Below, piece after piece: positions 45,636 to 55,601 of a stretch of 62,976 nt of DNA (position 1 is its first letter; each line of letters opens with the position of its first letter). Both the position numbers and the translations under genes were made by a program. The stretch lies in the NCBI GenBank assembly GCA_015060765.1, contig SUXW01000018.1:1-62976 (forward strand), written 5' to 3'. The stretch is from Bacteroides sp. (GTDB taxonomy: Bacteria > Bacteroidota > Bacteroidia > Bacteroidales > Bacteroidaceae). The notes below the pieces were generated by a model. It was not told where the DNA came from, searched no databases, and saw only the letters and a list, made by a program, of their open reading frames with translations.

Positions 45636-47024
45636 TTATTGACTAAGAATTGAACAAACCTTGTCCTGAAAATCGCGTGCCTGTTTCAACTTCATCACAT
45701 TTTGGTTGATGATAACAAAACCCAACCAATGTCCATTAGCCGCCTTTACATACCCCGCCAACGAACTGACTCCCGTTACCGAACCCGTCTTTGCCCGTAC
45801 ATTCCGATAAGCCGGTGTCTTCTTCATCCGATGTTTCAATGTACCATCTATTCCCGCAACAGGCAAGGCTTCATAGAAAGGCATAAAAACTTCCCGATGA
45901 TAATAGGCATACTTCAAATATTCCAACAACAAACGGGGCGAGACATAATTATACAAAGACACCCCACTTCCATCGGCTATCCGATAATATTCTGGGTTGA
46001 ATCCCAACTTTTCTTTCATGAACCGGTTGATAACCTCACTTCCATCTTCAGCCCCTACCCGACCGGAAGGATGGTTCTTCGAAGCCAGATGATAAAACAT
46101 AGACTCCGCACAGAGATTGTCACTTTCCTTCAAGGCCCGCATCAGGACTTCCCCTATAGGTCTATGGATGGTACAAAGGACAAGCGCACTATCGACCGGA
46201 CTTTCCGACCATACGGATTGACCTATATTCACTCCTTTATTTCTTAAACGTTCCGCAAAGACATGAACAAAAAAATGCTGCGAAGGATACATGCTGACAG
46301 ACGTCGTCTTTTTCCGATCCACATTTCCAGAAACAATTATTGTATTCCCATGTCCCAACCAATTTCGGGTAATTTGAAGTTTTCCGGCCTCGGGATGCCG
46401 ACTGGCAGTCCGATTGATTGTTGCATAAAAGTCAGAGACCGGTTTACATTCAATTGCAGCCAACGAATCCTTTTGAGAAGGAAAAACGGTTACATCCACA
46501 CATCCCCTGTTCAGCATCAGCGGAGAAAGATAAGGTTGGAATGAATAAGGCGCATCGTCCCACGACCAACCGGGCCCCCAGTACACCGAATCCATCATGG
46601 AAACATCGGCTACCAAAGTATCTACGTATTTTATACCCGTCCGCACCACGGCGTCTACCAAGGTATCCAGGTGCTCCTCCATCAATTCAGGATCGAATCC
46701 GCCTATCAGATACAATTTATCCAAAGTATCGTTGCGTACCACACCCGTATGACACAGACGGGTATCCATGGTATACTTTTCACCCAACATAGCCAATGCC
46801 GTAACCGAAGTCACTATTTTTTGGATGGATGCAGGACGATAAAGCTTTTCATCCTGATACTGGTAGACCGATTCACCGGAAGTCAGATCGAATACCGTCA
46901 CCCCTACTTCCGATGTCTTCAGCACCGTTTCATTGAGCAAAGCATCCAACCGTTCGGCCATGGTTTGAGCCTTAAGGTTTCCCCAACAGAGACCTGTTAA
47001 TAATATAAGGAATAAATGCTTCAT
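45636..47024 (-). CDS. dacB: D-alanyl-D-alanine carboxypeptidase/endopeptidase (PBP4 type)
   Basis: A 462-residue periplasmic S13-family penicillin-binding protein with signal MKHLFLILLTGLCWGNLKAQ. Active-site motifs are SIQK (S66-K69), SDN in ALKESDNLCAE, and KTG in RAKTGSVTG. It trims or cleaves peptidoglycan cross-links. The ATG at 47024 overlaps the lpd stop by 4 nt (ATGA), so it is chosen over a long upstream in-frame extension lying within lpd. The pairing with lpd is functionally unexpected. Confidence 0.92.
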   Translation of the reverse strand: MKHLFLILLTGLCWGNLKAQTMAERLDALLNETVLKTSEVGVTVFDLTSGESVYQYQDEKLYRPASIQKIVTSVTALAMLGEKYTMDTRLCHTGVVRNDTLDKLYLIGGFDPELMEEHLDTLVDAVVRTGIKYVDTLVADVSMMDSVYWGPGWSWDDAPYSFQPYLSPLMLNRGCVDVTVFPSQKDSLAAIECKPVSDFYATINRTASRHPEAGKLQITRNWLGHGNTIIVSGNVDRKKTTSVSMYPSQHFFVHVFAERLRNKGVNIGQSVWSESPVDSALVLCTIHRPIGEVLMRALKESDNLCAESMFYHLASKNHPSGRVGAEDGSEVINRFMKEKLGFNPEYYRIADGSGVSLYNYVSPRLLLEYLKYAYYHREVFMPFYEALPVAGIDGTLKHRMKKTPAYRNVRAKTGSVTGVSSLAGYVKAANGHWLGFVIINQNVMKLKQARDFQDKVCSILSQ

Positions 47025-48364
47025 TCCAATTCCCTGAATATTTCTCCTACCGTAGGATGTGGGAAAACATATCGTTTCCACTCTTCCACTTTCTTCCGGT
47101 CTTCTATGGCCATGCCTGCCAACACAATCAGTTCCGAAGCAGGATTTCCCAACATACTTGCTCCCAATACAACCCCCTCTTCGGAAACCAGAACTTTGCA
47201 TACTCCGTTCACACCTTCATTTTCGGCAACAAACCGTCCGGAGAAAGCCATCGGGAGTTTGATAACTTGATAAGGCGTACCTTCCTTCTGCAAAACCTCC
47301 TCGGAAGCACCTACCGAAGCAATTTCAGGATTGGTATAGACAATGCCGGGAATAGCCCGATAACCCATGGAGTCCTCTTTACCCAAGATATGATGTACCG
47401 CCACTTCGGCCTCGCGCACTGCTGTATGAGCCAACAACGACACTCCGTTCAAATCTCCACATACATACACGCCCGGTACCGACGACTGTAGATGCTCATC
47501 CACCTTGATACATTTCCGTTCCGTCAACTCCAGATTCAGATTCTCCAATCCGAACCCACTCACCATCGGACGACGGCCCACGCTCAACAACAATTTTTCG
47601 GCTATCACGCTTCCTGCCCCTTCAGCATTTTCGTAAGCCACTTCCGTCCCGTTTTCATCTTTTCGCAAGCCGGTCACCTTGGTACCCAACAAGAACTTGA
47701 TTCCCTTCTTGGTATATTCCGTCCGAAGCAAGGCAGCCAATTCCTTATCTATGCCACCCAGTATTTCATCCATCATTTCTATGACAGTGACCTTCACGCC
47801 CAGACTACAGAAGAACGAGGCGAACTCCATACCAATCACCCCTCCCCCGACTATGGCCAGCGATAAAGGCAATTCCTTATTGTCCAACGCATCCCGATGT
47901 GTCCAATAATCCACGTCCTCCACTCCGGGTATAGGAGGTATAAAGGTTTCGCTACCCGTACACAACATCAAGTTATCGCATTCGTACACCTCTTCTCCAC
48001 ACTGAACCCGGTTCTTGTCCAGCACAACCGCTTCCCCATTCACTATAGTAACCTGATGGGCCGTCAGTTTCGCCTTGATTCCCAAAACCAATTTGCGGAC
48101 CACTTTCTGTTTACGTGCAATGATTTTCGGCAAGTCGAATGAAGCTTCAGGTACCGTTACTGCATATTTGGATGCATGTTTGGCGTAATCATACACTTTT
48201 GCCGAATAGAGCAGCGTTTTAGTCGGAATGCATCCCTCATTCAAGCATACTCCTCCCAAGCTGTTCTTTTCAAACAATACCACCTTCAGGCCCGCCTTTC
48301 CTGCAACTTCGGCAGCCGTATATCCGGCAGGACCTCCACCTATAATCGCTAATTGACATTTCAT
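47021..48364 (-). CDS. lpdA: dihydrolipoyl dehydrogenase
   Basis: A 447-residue FAD disulfide oxidoreductase. It re-oxidises dihydrolipoamide of 2-oxoacid dehydrogenase or glycine cleavage complexes. The FAD motif GGGPAG is at 9-14, the redox pair at C40 and C45 (GGVCLNEGCIPTK), and the NAD motif GGGVIGMEFAS near 175-185. The C-terminal catalytic segment is HPTVGEI. The ATG at 48364 begins the FAD-binding strand directly. No E1/E2 genes are adjacent; it is coupled to dacB and diverges from nadB. Confidence 0.92.
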   Translation of the reverse strand: MKCQLAIIGGGPAGYTAAEVAGKAGLKVVLFEKNSLGGVCLNEGCIPTKTLLYSAKVYDYAKHASKYAVTVPEASFDLPKIIARKQKVVRKLVLGIKAKLTAHQVTIVNGEAVVLDKNRVQCGEEVYECDNLMLCTGSETFIPPIPGVEDVDYWTHRDALDNKELPLSLAIVGGGVIGMEFASFFCSLGVKVTVIEMMDEILGGIDKELAALLRTEYTKKGIKFLLGTKVTGLRKDENGTEVAYENAEGAGSVIAEKLLLSVGRRPMVSGFGLENLNLELTERKCIKVDEHLQSSVPGVYVCGDLNGVSLLAHTAVREAEVAVHHILGKEDSMGYRAIPGIVYTNPEIASVGASEEVLQKEGTPYQVIKLPMAFSGRFVAENEGVNGVCKVLVSEEGVVLGASMLGNPASELIVLAGMAIEDRKKVEEWKRYVFPHPTVGEIFRELE

Positions 48365-48471
48365 GGCATTTATCTTTATCTTTTTCCGCTTGCAAGATAA
48401 GAAAAGATTCGCATCCATCAAAAAAAATAGCGCACGATGAACAATGAATACAAGAATTCTGTACATTTGCA

Positions 48472-48479
48472 ACCACATA
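48472..48479 (+). promoter_or_regulatory. nadB -7 box
   Basis: TACATTTG is a perfect -7 box only 12 nt before the nadB ATG, implying a very short leader if it is used. Confidence 0.5.
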
Positions 48480-48491
48480 AAGCATCTCATT

Positions 48492-50066
48492 ATGGTAAGA
48501 AAATTCGACTTCCTTGTCATCGGTTCCGGTATAGCCGGTATGAGCTTCGCTTTAAAGGTAGCTCACAAGGGAAAGGTGGCTTTGATTTGCAAAGCCGGGT
48601 TGGAAGAAGCCAACACATATTATGCTCAAGGAGGGATTGCTTCGGTAACCAACTTGAAAGTGGACAATTTTGAAAAGCACATCGAGGATACGATGATTGC
48701 CGGCGATTGGATCAACGACCGTTCAGCCGTAGAGAAAGTAGTGCGGGAAGCTCCATCTCAAATTGAAGAACTGATTAAATGGGGAGTTGATTTCGACAAG
48801 AACGAAAACGGAGAATACGACCTTCACAAAGAAGGCGGCCATTCCGAATTCCGCATCCTTCACCATCAGGACAATACGGGTGCCGAAATACAGACAAGCC
48901 TCATCGAGACAGTCAAGGCTCATCCCAACATTACCATTTTCACCAATCACTTTGCAGTAGAAATCATAACCCAACACCATTTGGGCATCATTGTAACCCG
49001 ATACACCCCTGGAATCAAATGTTACGGTGCATACGTACTGAATGAAAAGACAGGCGATGTAGATACCTTCCTTTCCAAGATAACGGTCATGGCTACCGGA
49101 GGATGTGAAGCCGTTTATCGCCAGACAACCAATCCACTGGTGGCCACAGGAGACGGTATTGCCATGGTATATCGGGCCAAGGGTGTGGTGAAGGACATGG
49201 AATTCATCCAATTCCACCCCACTGCCCTCTATCACCCGGGCGACCGCCCCAGCTACCTCATAACCGAAGCCATGCGTGGTTACGGAGGAATCTTGAAGAC
49301 CAAGGACGGAAAGGAATTCATGCAGAAGTACGACCCACGCCTGTCACTGGCACCACGCGACATCGTAGCACGTGCCATCGACAACGAAATGAAACTTCGC
49401 GGTGAAGATCATGTATATCTGGATGTCACGCACAAAGACCCCGAAGAAACCAAGAAACATTTCCCCAACATCTATAAAAAATGTCTCAGCATCGGCATAG
49501 ACATTACCAAAGACTACATCCCTGTAGCACCTGCTGCACACTATCTGTGCGGGGGAATCAAGGTAGATCTTAACGGACAAAGCAGCATCGGACGCCTGTA
49601 TGCCATCGGCGAATGCTCGTGCACCGGCTTGCATGGAGGCAATCGTCTGGCATCCAATTCACTCATCGAAGCGGTGGTTTATGCCAATGCAGCAGCCCAA
49701 CATGCATTAAGTATAGTGGAACGTTACGACTACAACGAAGACATTCCGGAATGGAATGCCGAAGGCACTATGAATCCGGAAGAACTGGTACTCATCACCC
49801 AAAGTATGAAGGAAGTGAACCAGATTATGGAGGCCTATGTAGGTATTGTTCGCAGCAACATCCGCCTCATCCGCGCTTGGAACCGTCTGGATATATTGTA
49901 TGAAGAAACCGAACGCCTCTTCAAGCGCTGCAAGGCTTCACGCGAATTATGCGAATTGCGTAACATGATCAACATTGGTTATCTCATTACCCGTCAAGCC
50001 ATGGAACGCAAGGAAAGTCGTGGATTGCATTACACCATCGATTATCCGCATGCAACAGAAAAATAA
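48492..50066 (+). CDS. nadB: L-aspartate oxidase
   Basis: A 524-residue flavoprotein that oxidises L-aspartate to iminoaspartate, the first step of de novo NAD synthesis. The FAD motif is GSGIAGMSFAL (11-21). The succinate-dehydrogenase-like active-site segments HREGGHS-type (HKEGGHSEFR) and FIQFHPTALYHPGDRPSYLITEA are intact, and CTGLHGGNRLASNSLIEAV is typical NadB. The ATG at 48492 places the FAD strand at the N-terminus. nadA and nadC are not adjacent. Confidence 0.95.
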   Translation: MVRKFDFLVIGSGIAGMSFALKVAHKGKVALICKAGLEEANTYYAQGGIASVTNLKVDNFEKHIEDTMIAGDWINDRSAVEKVVREAPSQIEELIKWGVDFDKNENGEYDLHKEGGHSEFRILHHQDNTGAEIQTSLIETVKAHPNITIFTNHFAVEIITQHHLGIIVTRYTPGIKCYGAYVLNEKTGDVDTFLSKITVMATGGCEAVYRQTTNPLVATGDGIAMVYRAKGVVKDMEFIQFHPTALYHPGDRPSYLITEAMRGYGGILKTKDGKEFMQKYDPRLSLAPRDIVARAIDNEMKLRGEDHVYLDVTHKDPEETKKHFPNIYKKCLSIGIDITKDYIPVAPAAHYLCGGIKVDLNGQSSIGRLYAIGECSCTGLHGGNRLASNSLIEAVVYANAAAQHALSIVERYDYNEDIPEWNAEGTMNPEELVLITQSMKEVNQIMEAYVGIVRSNIRLIRAWNRLDILYEETERLFKRCKASRELCELRNMINIGYLITRQAMERKESRGLHYTIDYPHATEK

Positions 50067-50113
50067 AAAAAGTGAGACTATTCTCGTCATCCGGGAGTAG
50101 TCTCACTTTTTTT
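50065..50113. terminator. bidirectional terminator between nadB and rubrerythrin
   Basis: AAAAAAGTGAGACTA and TAGTCTCACTTTTTTT form an A/T-ended stem around a TCATC loop. It serves both convergent genes. Confidence 0.9.
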
Positions 50114-50123
50114 CATCCATCAA

Positions 50124-50702
50124 TCAATAATTGTTTTTCTTCACTTCAAAATAAGCTTGTGGATGAATACATGCCGGACAAACTTCAGGAGCTTCTGTAC
50201 CTACATGGATGTAACCACAGTTGCGGCATTGCCATACAGTTTCTTCCGCTTTCTTGAACACGGTACCGTTTTCAATGTTGGCAAGTAAAGCCAAATATCT
50301 TTCTTCATGTCCCTTTTCGGCAACAGCGATGTTGCGATACATGGCAGCAATAGCAGGAAAACCTTCTTGTTCGGCCACCTCTGCAAAATGAGGATAATCG
50401 GTGCTCCATTCTTCATTTTCACCGGCTGCAGCCGCTTTCAAATTTTCAGCGGTAGTGCTGATGATACCTGCCGGATAGGAAGCGGTAATTTCCACCATGC
50501 CCCCTTCCAACCACTTGAACATCTTCTTGGCATGTTCCTTTTCCTGGTCGGCCGTTTCTTGAAAGATAGCGGCAATTTGTTCGTATCCTTCTTTTTTAGC
50601 GACACTTGCAAAATATGTATAACGCATTCTTGCCTGTGATTCACCGGCAAACGAAGTCAACAGGTTCTTTTCAGTCTGAGTTCCTTTTACGCTTTTTTCC
50701 AT
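50124..50702 (-). CDS. rbr: rubrerythrin
   Basis: A 192-residue cytoplasmic peroxide-scavenging di-iron protein. The ferritin-like domain has E21, ExxH at 54-57 and ExxH at 129-132. The C-terminal rubredoxin-like domain has C159, C162, C175 and C178 ([22 protein letters not shown]). It reduces hydrogen peroxide to water in anaerobes. A -7 box TAAGTTTG lies at 50751-50758 on the minus strand. Monocistronic. Confidence 0.95.
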   Translation of the reverse strand: MEKSVKGTQTEKNLLTSFAGESQARMRYTYFASVAKKEGYEQIAAIFQETADQEKEHAKKMFKWLEGGMVEITASYPAGIISTTAENLKAAAAGENEEWSTDYPHFAEVAEQEGFPAIAAMYRNIAVAEKGHEERYLALLANIENGTVFKKAEETVWQCRNCGYIHVGTEAPEVCPACIHPQAYFEVKKNNY

Positions 50703-50963
50703 AATAAAAATGATTAGTTAATAATATTATCTTTCTTTATATTCGTCCAACAAACTTAATTGTTTTTTTTCATTTCAACATCTTTACATTTGCTTTTTTA
50801 ATTTATTTAATAGTTCACGAATGTCCACCTAACAAATAACTCTTGGTTTTGGTTTGACCCAATTCGACTATTTTTATCAAAAGTACCCAAAAATATATTA
50901 TAAAACATAAAAAATGACTAATTTTGCAGCCTATTTCAACTATCCATTAATTATAGGAAACAA

Positions 50964-52679
50964 ATGAAAGCATTTGAATTCAAACCGAAACTCCTTACCA
51001 CTTTCAAGAATTATTCCAAAGAGAGTTTCATGACCGACCTGATGGCAGGTATCATCGTAGGTATTGTTGCACTTCCCCTTGCTATTGCTTTTGGTATCGC
51101 TTCGGGCGTTTCACCCGAGAAAGGTATCATTACCGCCATTGTAGCCGGTTTCATCATTTCCTTCTTCGGAGGAAGCAAAGTACAAATCGGTGGACCTACC
51201 GGAGCCTTTATCGTCATCATCTACGGCATCATTCAGGAATATGGTGTCAGCGGGCTGACCGTAGCTACCCTGATGGCAGGTATACTCCTCATATTATTGG
51301 GTGTATTCAAGCTGGGTGCTGTCATCAAGTTCATTCCTTATCCCATTATAGTCGGATTTACCAGTGGGATTGCCGTCACTATTTTCACCACTCAAATCGG
51401 TGATATATTGGGTTTGACAGAAACCGTTCTCGATGCCAACGGACAAGAAATACTGGTTCCATTGAAGACTCCGGGTGATTTCATGGGCAAATGGGTAACC
51501 TACTCCCAACATTTGGAAAGCATCAATTGGTGGAATACCCTTGTGAGCATAGTCAGTATCCTCATCATCGCCATTACACCTAAATTCTCCAAAAAGATTC
51601 CCGGTTCATTGGTGGCCATTATCGTAGTGACCCTTGCGGTCTATCTGATGAAATTGTATGGAGGCATTACTTGCATTGACACCATTGGCGACCGCTTCAC
51701 CATCCAATCCGAATTACCCGACGCAGTGGTACCCGACTTGAATTGGGAAGCCATCAGGAATTTGTTTCCTGTAGCCATCACCATAGCCGTATTGGGAGCC
51801 ATTGAATCCTTGTTGTCGGCAGCCGTGGCCGATGGGGTTATCGGCGACCGCCACGACTCGAATACCGAATTGATTGCCCAAGGTATAGCCAATGTCGTAA
51901 CTCCCATTTTCGGAGGTATCCCTGCCACAGGAGCCATTGCACGTACCATGACAAATATCAACAACGGCGGACGGACTCCCGTTGCAGGAATCATCCATGC
52001 CATTGTATTGTTGCTCATCCTGTTGTTTTTGATGCCGTTGGCCCAATACATCCCCATGGCCTGTCTGGCAGGTGTATTGGTCATCGTATCCTATAACATG
52101 AGTGGTTGGCGCACCTTCAAGGCATTGCTGAAGAATCCGAAGTCGGACGTATCCGTACTGCTCATCACCTTCTTCCTCACGGTTATCTTCGATTTGACCA
52201 TAGCCATCGAAGTAGGGTTGGTCATTGCATGCGTACTCTTCATGCGCCGTGTAATGGAAACAACCGAAATTTCGGTTATCAAAGATGAAATAGACCCCAA
52301 CAAAGAGTCGGATCTGGAACTTCACGAAGAACACCTGATGGTACCGGCCAATGTAGAAGTCTACGAAATCAACGGCCCCTATTTCTTCGGTATAGCCACC
52401 AAATTCGAAGAAATGATGTCGCAATTGGGCGAACGCCCGAAAGTACGTATCGTGCGTATGCGTAAAGTACCTTTCATCGATTCTACCGGTATCCACAACC
52501 TGGCCAATCTTTGTGAGATGTCGCACAAGGAAAACATTGAAATCGTTCTTTCGGGAGTCAATGAGAAAGTAAACAATGTACTGGCCAAAACCGGTTTCTA
52601 CGAAATGCTGGGAAAAGACAACATTTGTCCCAACATCAATGCTGCATTGGAAAGAGCCAAAAATATCCTGGAAAAATAA
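50964..52679 (+). CDS. SulP family inorganic anion transporter with STAS domain
   Basis: A 571-residue inner-membrane transporter, probably for sulfate or bicarbonate. The family signature is near the N-terminus (DLMAGIIVGIVALPLAIAFG), with GPTGAFIVI and about 12-14 helices to residue 440. The STAS domain (about 460-571) carries PFIDSTGIHNLANL. A -7 box TAATTTTG is at 50919-50926. The substrate is not determined by sequence; no adjacent carbonic anhydrase is present. Confidence 0.9.
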   Translation: MKAFEFKPKLLTTFKNYSKESFMTDLMAGIIVGIVALPLAIAFGIASGVSPEKGIITAIVAGFIISFFGGSKVQIGGPTGAFIVIIYGIIQEYGVSGLTVATLMAGILLILLGVFKLGAVIKFIPYPIIVGFTSGIAVTIFTTQIGDILGLTETVLDANGQEILVPLKTPGDFMGKWVTYSQHLESINWWNTLVSIVSILIIAITPKFSKKIPGSLVAIIVVTLAVYLMKLYGGITCIDTIGDRFTIQSELPDAVVPDLNWEAIRNLFPVAITIAVLGAIESLLSAAVADGVIGDRHDSNTELIAQGIANVVTPIFGGIPATGAIARTMTNINNGGRTPVAGIIHAIVLLLILLFLMPLAQYIPMACLAGVLVIVSYNMSGWRTFKALLKNPKSDVSVLLITFFLTVIFDLTIAIEVGLVIACVLFMRRVMETTEISVIKDEIDPNKESDLELHEEHLMVPANVEVYEINGPYFFGIATKFEEMMSQLGERPKVRIVRMRKVPFIDSTGIHNLANLCEMSHKENIEIVLSGVNEKVNNVLAKTGFYEMLGKDNICPNINAALERAKNILEK

Positions 52680-52697
52680 TATATTAGGATATTTTCT

Positions 52698-52705
52698 TAT
52701 CTTTG
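52698..52705 (+). promoter_or_regulatory. mutS -7 box
   Basis: TATCTTTG lies 34 nt ahead of the mutS GTG and 18 nt after the SulP stop, so mutS probably has its own promoter. Confidence 0.5.
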
Positions 52706-52739
52706 CCTTCCAAAACAATCTTTAAAGAAAGGATACAAA

Positions 52740-55352
52740 GTGGCAAACGATGTGGTACTGACCCCCATGATGAAACAGTTCTTTGAACTGAAAGCAAAAC
52801 ATCCGGATGCAGTGATGCTCTTCCGATGCGGTGACTTTTATGAAACCTATTCGGAAGATGCAATCGTAGCATCCGAGATATTGGGGATTACCCTGACCAA
52901 ACGAGCCAACGGACAGGCCAAGCATGTGGAGATGGCCGGTTTTCCTTTTCATGCACTCGATACCTATCTGCCCAAACTGGTCCGGGCCGGTAAACGAGTA
53001 GCCATCTGCGACCAATTGGAAGACCCCAAGCTCACCAAAAAACTGGTAAAGCGAGGCATTACCGAACTGGTAACACCGGGGGTAGCCATCAATGACAACG
53101 TCCTTTCTTACAAAGAAAACAACTTCCTGGCAGCCGTACACTTTGGAAAAAGTTCATGCGGTGTATCTTTTCTCGATATCTCTACCGGCGAATTCCTCAC
53201 TGCCGAAGGACCATTCGACTATATCGACAAGCTGTTGAACAACTTTGCTCCGAAAGAAGTACTTTTCGAACGCGGCAAACGAGGTATGTTCGAAGGGAAC
53301 TTCGGAAGCAAATTCTTTACCTTTGAACTCGAAGACTGGGTGTTTACAGAGACTTCCTCCCGCGAGAAACTGCTGAAACACTTCGAGACCAAGAACCTCA
53401 AGGGATTTGGTGTAGAACATCTGAAGAACGGTATTGTGGCATCGGGAGCCATTCTGCAGTACCTCGACATGACGCAGCACTACCAGATTGGTCATATCAC
53501 CTCGCTCTCGCGTATCGAAGAAGACCGCTATGTGCGCCTCGACAAGTTCACCGTCCGTAGTCTGGAACTTATCGGGAGCATGAACGATGGAGGAACCAGC
53601 CTGTTGGATGTGATAGACAAAACCATCAGTCCCATGGGAGCCCGTATGCTGAAGCGTTGGGTAGTTTTCCCATTAAAAGACGAAAAGCCCATCAACGACC
53701 GTCTCGATGTAGTGGAATACTTCTTCCGCGAACCCGATTTCAAGGATTTCATCGAAGAAAAGCTACACTTGATAGGCGACTTGGAACGCATTGTTTCCAA
53801 GGCGGCGGTAGGACGCATATCACCTCGCGAAGTGGTACAACTGAAAGTGGCCCTACAAGCCATCGAACCCATTAAGAATGCTTGTCTGAATGCCGAAAAC
53901 GATAGTCTTCACCGCATTGGCGAGCATTTGAACCTTTGCGAAAGCATTCGCGACCGCATTGCCCGTGAGGTGAAGAACGATCCACCGTTGTTGGTGAACA
54001 AAGGAGGCGTGATAGCCGATGGCGTATGCCCCGAACTGGATGAGCTCCGCCAGATAGCCTATTCGGGCAAGGACTATCTGCTCCAGATGCAACAACGCGA
54101 AAGCGAGCGTACCGAAATACCGAGCCTCAAGATAGCCTATAACAATGTGTTCGGCTATTACATTGAAGTACGGAATACCCACAAGGACAAGGTGCCGGCC
54201 GACTGGATTCGCAAACAAACGTTGGTCAACGCCGAGCGCTACATCACTCAGGAATTGAAGGAATACGAAGAAAAGATATTGGGTGCCGAAGAGAAGATAC
54301 TGGCTTTAGAGACCAAACTATACAATGACTTGGTCATTGCCTTGGCCGAATACATCCCTGCCATCCAGATCAACGCCACGCAGATAGCCCGTCTGGATTG
54401 TCTGCTATCCTTCGCCAATATAGCCAGAGAAAACCGATACATCCGTCCGGTTATAGCAGACAACGATGTACTCGATATCCGTCAAGGCCGTCATCCCGTT
54501 ATCGAAAAGCAATTGCCCATAGGCGAAAAATACATTGCCAATGATGTAATGCTCGATACCGACAGCCAACAAATCATCATCATTACCGGACCGAACATGG
54601 CCGGTAAGTCGGCCTTGCTCCGCCAGACAGCCATGATTACCCTGATGGCCCAGATAGGCTGCTTCGTACCTGCCGAAAGTGCACACATCGGTTTGGTGGA
54701 CAAGATATTCACCCGCGTAGGAGCCAGCGACAACATCTCGGTGGGCGAATCCACCTTCATGGTAGAGATGAACGAAGCCGCCGACATCTTGAATAACCTC
54801 TCTCCCCGCAGTCTGGTCTTGTTTGACGAGTTGGGCAGAGGTACTTCTACCTACGACGGCATTTCCATAGCCTGGGCCATTGTAGAGCACATTCACGAAC
54901 ATCCCAAGGCCAAGGCCCGTACCCTTTTTGCCACCCATTACCACGAACTGAACGAGATGGAGAAATCCTTCAAGCGCATCAAGAACTACAATGTATCCGT
55001 GAAGGAAGTGGATGGTAAAGTCATTTTCCTCCGCAAACTGGAGCGTGGAGGTAGCGAACACTCCTTCGGTATCCATGTAGCCAAATTGGCCGGTATGCCC
55101 AAAAGCATTGTAAAGCGTGCCAACAGCATCTTGGGACAATTGGAGTCCGACAACCGTCAGCAAGGCGTATCCAAGCCTACCAAGGAAATAGCCTCCACCC
55201 GCGACGGCATGCAGCTCAGCTTCTTCCAGTTGGACGACCCGGTACTTTGCCAGATTCGTGATGAGATTCTCAACCTCGATGTGAACAACCTCACTCCGCT
55301 CGAAGCGCTCAACAAGCTGAACGACATCAAGAAGATAGTGAGAGGGAAATAA
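52740..55352 (+). CDS. mutS: DNA mismatch repair protein MutS
   Basis: An 870-residue mismatch-recognition ATPase. The mismatch-wedge motif is DFYETY in [14 protein letters not shown] (about residues 36-43). Domain V carries Walker [11 protein letters not shown] (near 617), the signature [12 protein letters not shown] and ATHYHEL. The GTG at 52740 is chosen because it directly precedes [14 protein letters not shown], the family start, with AAAGG 8-12 nt upstream. Its 3' end overlaps a convergent small ORF by 26 nt and marks the edge between core and accessory DNA. Confidence 0.96.
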   Translation: MANDVVLTPMMKQFFELKAKHPDAVMLFRCGDFYETYSEDAIVASEILGITLTKRANGQAKHVEMAGFPFHALDTYLPKLVRAGKRVAICDQLEDPKLTKKLVKRGITELVTPGVAINDNVLSYKENNFLAAVHFGKSSCGVSFLDISTGEFLTAEGPFDYIDKLLNNFAPKEVLFERGKRGMFEGNFGSKFFTFELEDWVFTETSSREKLLKHFETKNLKGFGVEHLKNGIVASGAILQYLDMTQHYQIGHITSLSRIEEDRYVRLDKFTVRSLELIGSMNDGGTSLLDVIDKTISPMGARMLKRWVVFPLKDEKPINDRLDVVEYFFREPDFKDFIEEKLHLIGDLERIVSKAAVGRISPREVVQLKVALQAIEPIKNACLNAENDSLHRIGEHLNLCESIRDRIAREVKNDPPLLVNKGGVIADGVCPELDELRQIAYSGKDYLLQMQQRESERTEIPSLKIAYNNVFGYYIEVRNTHKDKVPADWIRKQTLVNAERYITQELKEYEEKILGAEEKILALETKLYNDLVIALAEYIPAIQINATQIARLDCLLSFANIARENRYIRPVIADNDVLDIRQGRHPVIEKQLPIGEKYIANDVMLDTDSQQIIIITGPNMAGKSALLRQTAMITLMAQIGCFVPAESAHIGLVDKIFTRVGASDNISVGESTFMVEMNEAADILNNLSPRSLVLFDELGRGTSTYDGISIAWAIVEHIHEHPKAKARTLFATHYHELNEMEKSFKRIKNYNVSVKEVDGKVIFLRKLERGGSEHSFGIHVAKLAGMPKSIVKRANSILGQLESDNRQQGVSKPTKEIASTRDGMQLSFFQLDDPVLCQIRDEILNLDVNNLTPLEALNKLNDIKKIVRGK

Positions 55353-55551
55353 ACGCTTCTCCCAAAACATGCAGTACCCTATCATAGGCAGAGGGTGCAT
55401 ATTCCTGCACATAATGCAGCACCTTGCCGTAGCAGTGCACCTTCACCTCCTTGCCACGCAGCATCTTGTAGTAGGTAACATCGCCTATGCCCACCTCGGT
55501 GCAGAATTGGCGTACACTCATTCTCTCAAACTCCTTGCGGGCATCTTCCAC
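55327..55551 (-). pseudogene. small HTH-like gene, probably frameshifted at an 8-A tract
   Basis: A 74-codon frame from a GTG reads like a helix-turn-helix protein (MSVRQFCTEVGIGDVTYYKM). A well-placed ATG at 55583 is followed by eight A residues, and in that frame translation stops after 21 codons. One extra A would join the ATG to this frame (MKKKELSRGQWVEDARKEF), giving 85 residues. The gene is therefore broken, phase-variable, or started internally at the ATG at 55521. Its 3' end lies inside the mutS 3' end. The AAA ATPase unit separates it from the upstream region. I do not recognise the family. Confidence 0.5.
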
Positions 55552-55574
55552 CCATTGTCCCCTGGACAGCTCTT

Positions 55575-55601
55575 TTTTTTCATACGTCTGTTTTTTAAGA
55601 T
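55575..55601. repeat. 27-bp direct repeat, copy 1
   Basis: A perfect 27-bp match to 56831-56857, centred on CATACGTCTG. The reverse complement includes ATG-AAAAAA of the small HTH gene. It lies at the 3' border of the AAA ATPase gene, overlapping its last codons. Confidence 0.92.

Noticed and set aside
47025..47201. N-terminal extension of dacB by 59 codons
   Set aside because: The extension lies inside lpdA, is unlike the family, and would hide the clear signal peptide that begins at 47024.
51714..52718. Antisense open frame of 334 codons over the SulP gene
   Set aside because: It is rich in Gln, Tyr, Asp and Cys in a way typical of reversed coding frames, has no recognisable domain, and covers the conserved SulP/STAS sequence.
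54405..55412. Antisense open frame of 335 codons over the mutS 3' half
   Set aside because: It mirrors the MutS ATPase domain and has no independent start context or motif.
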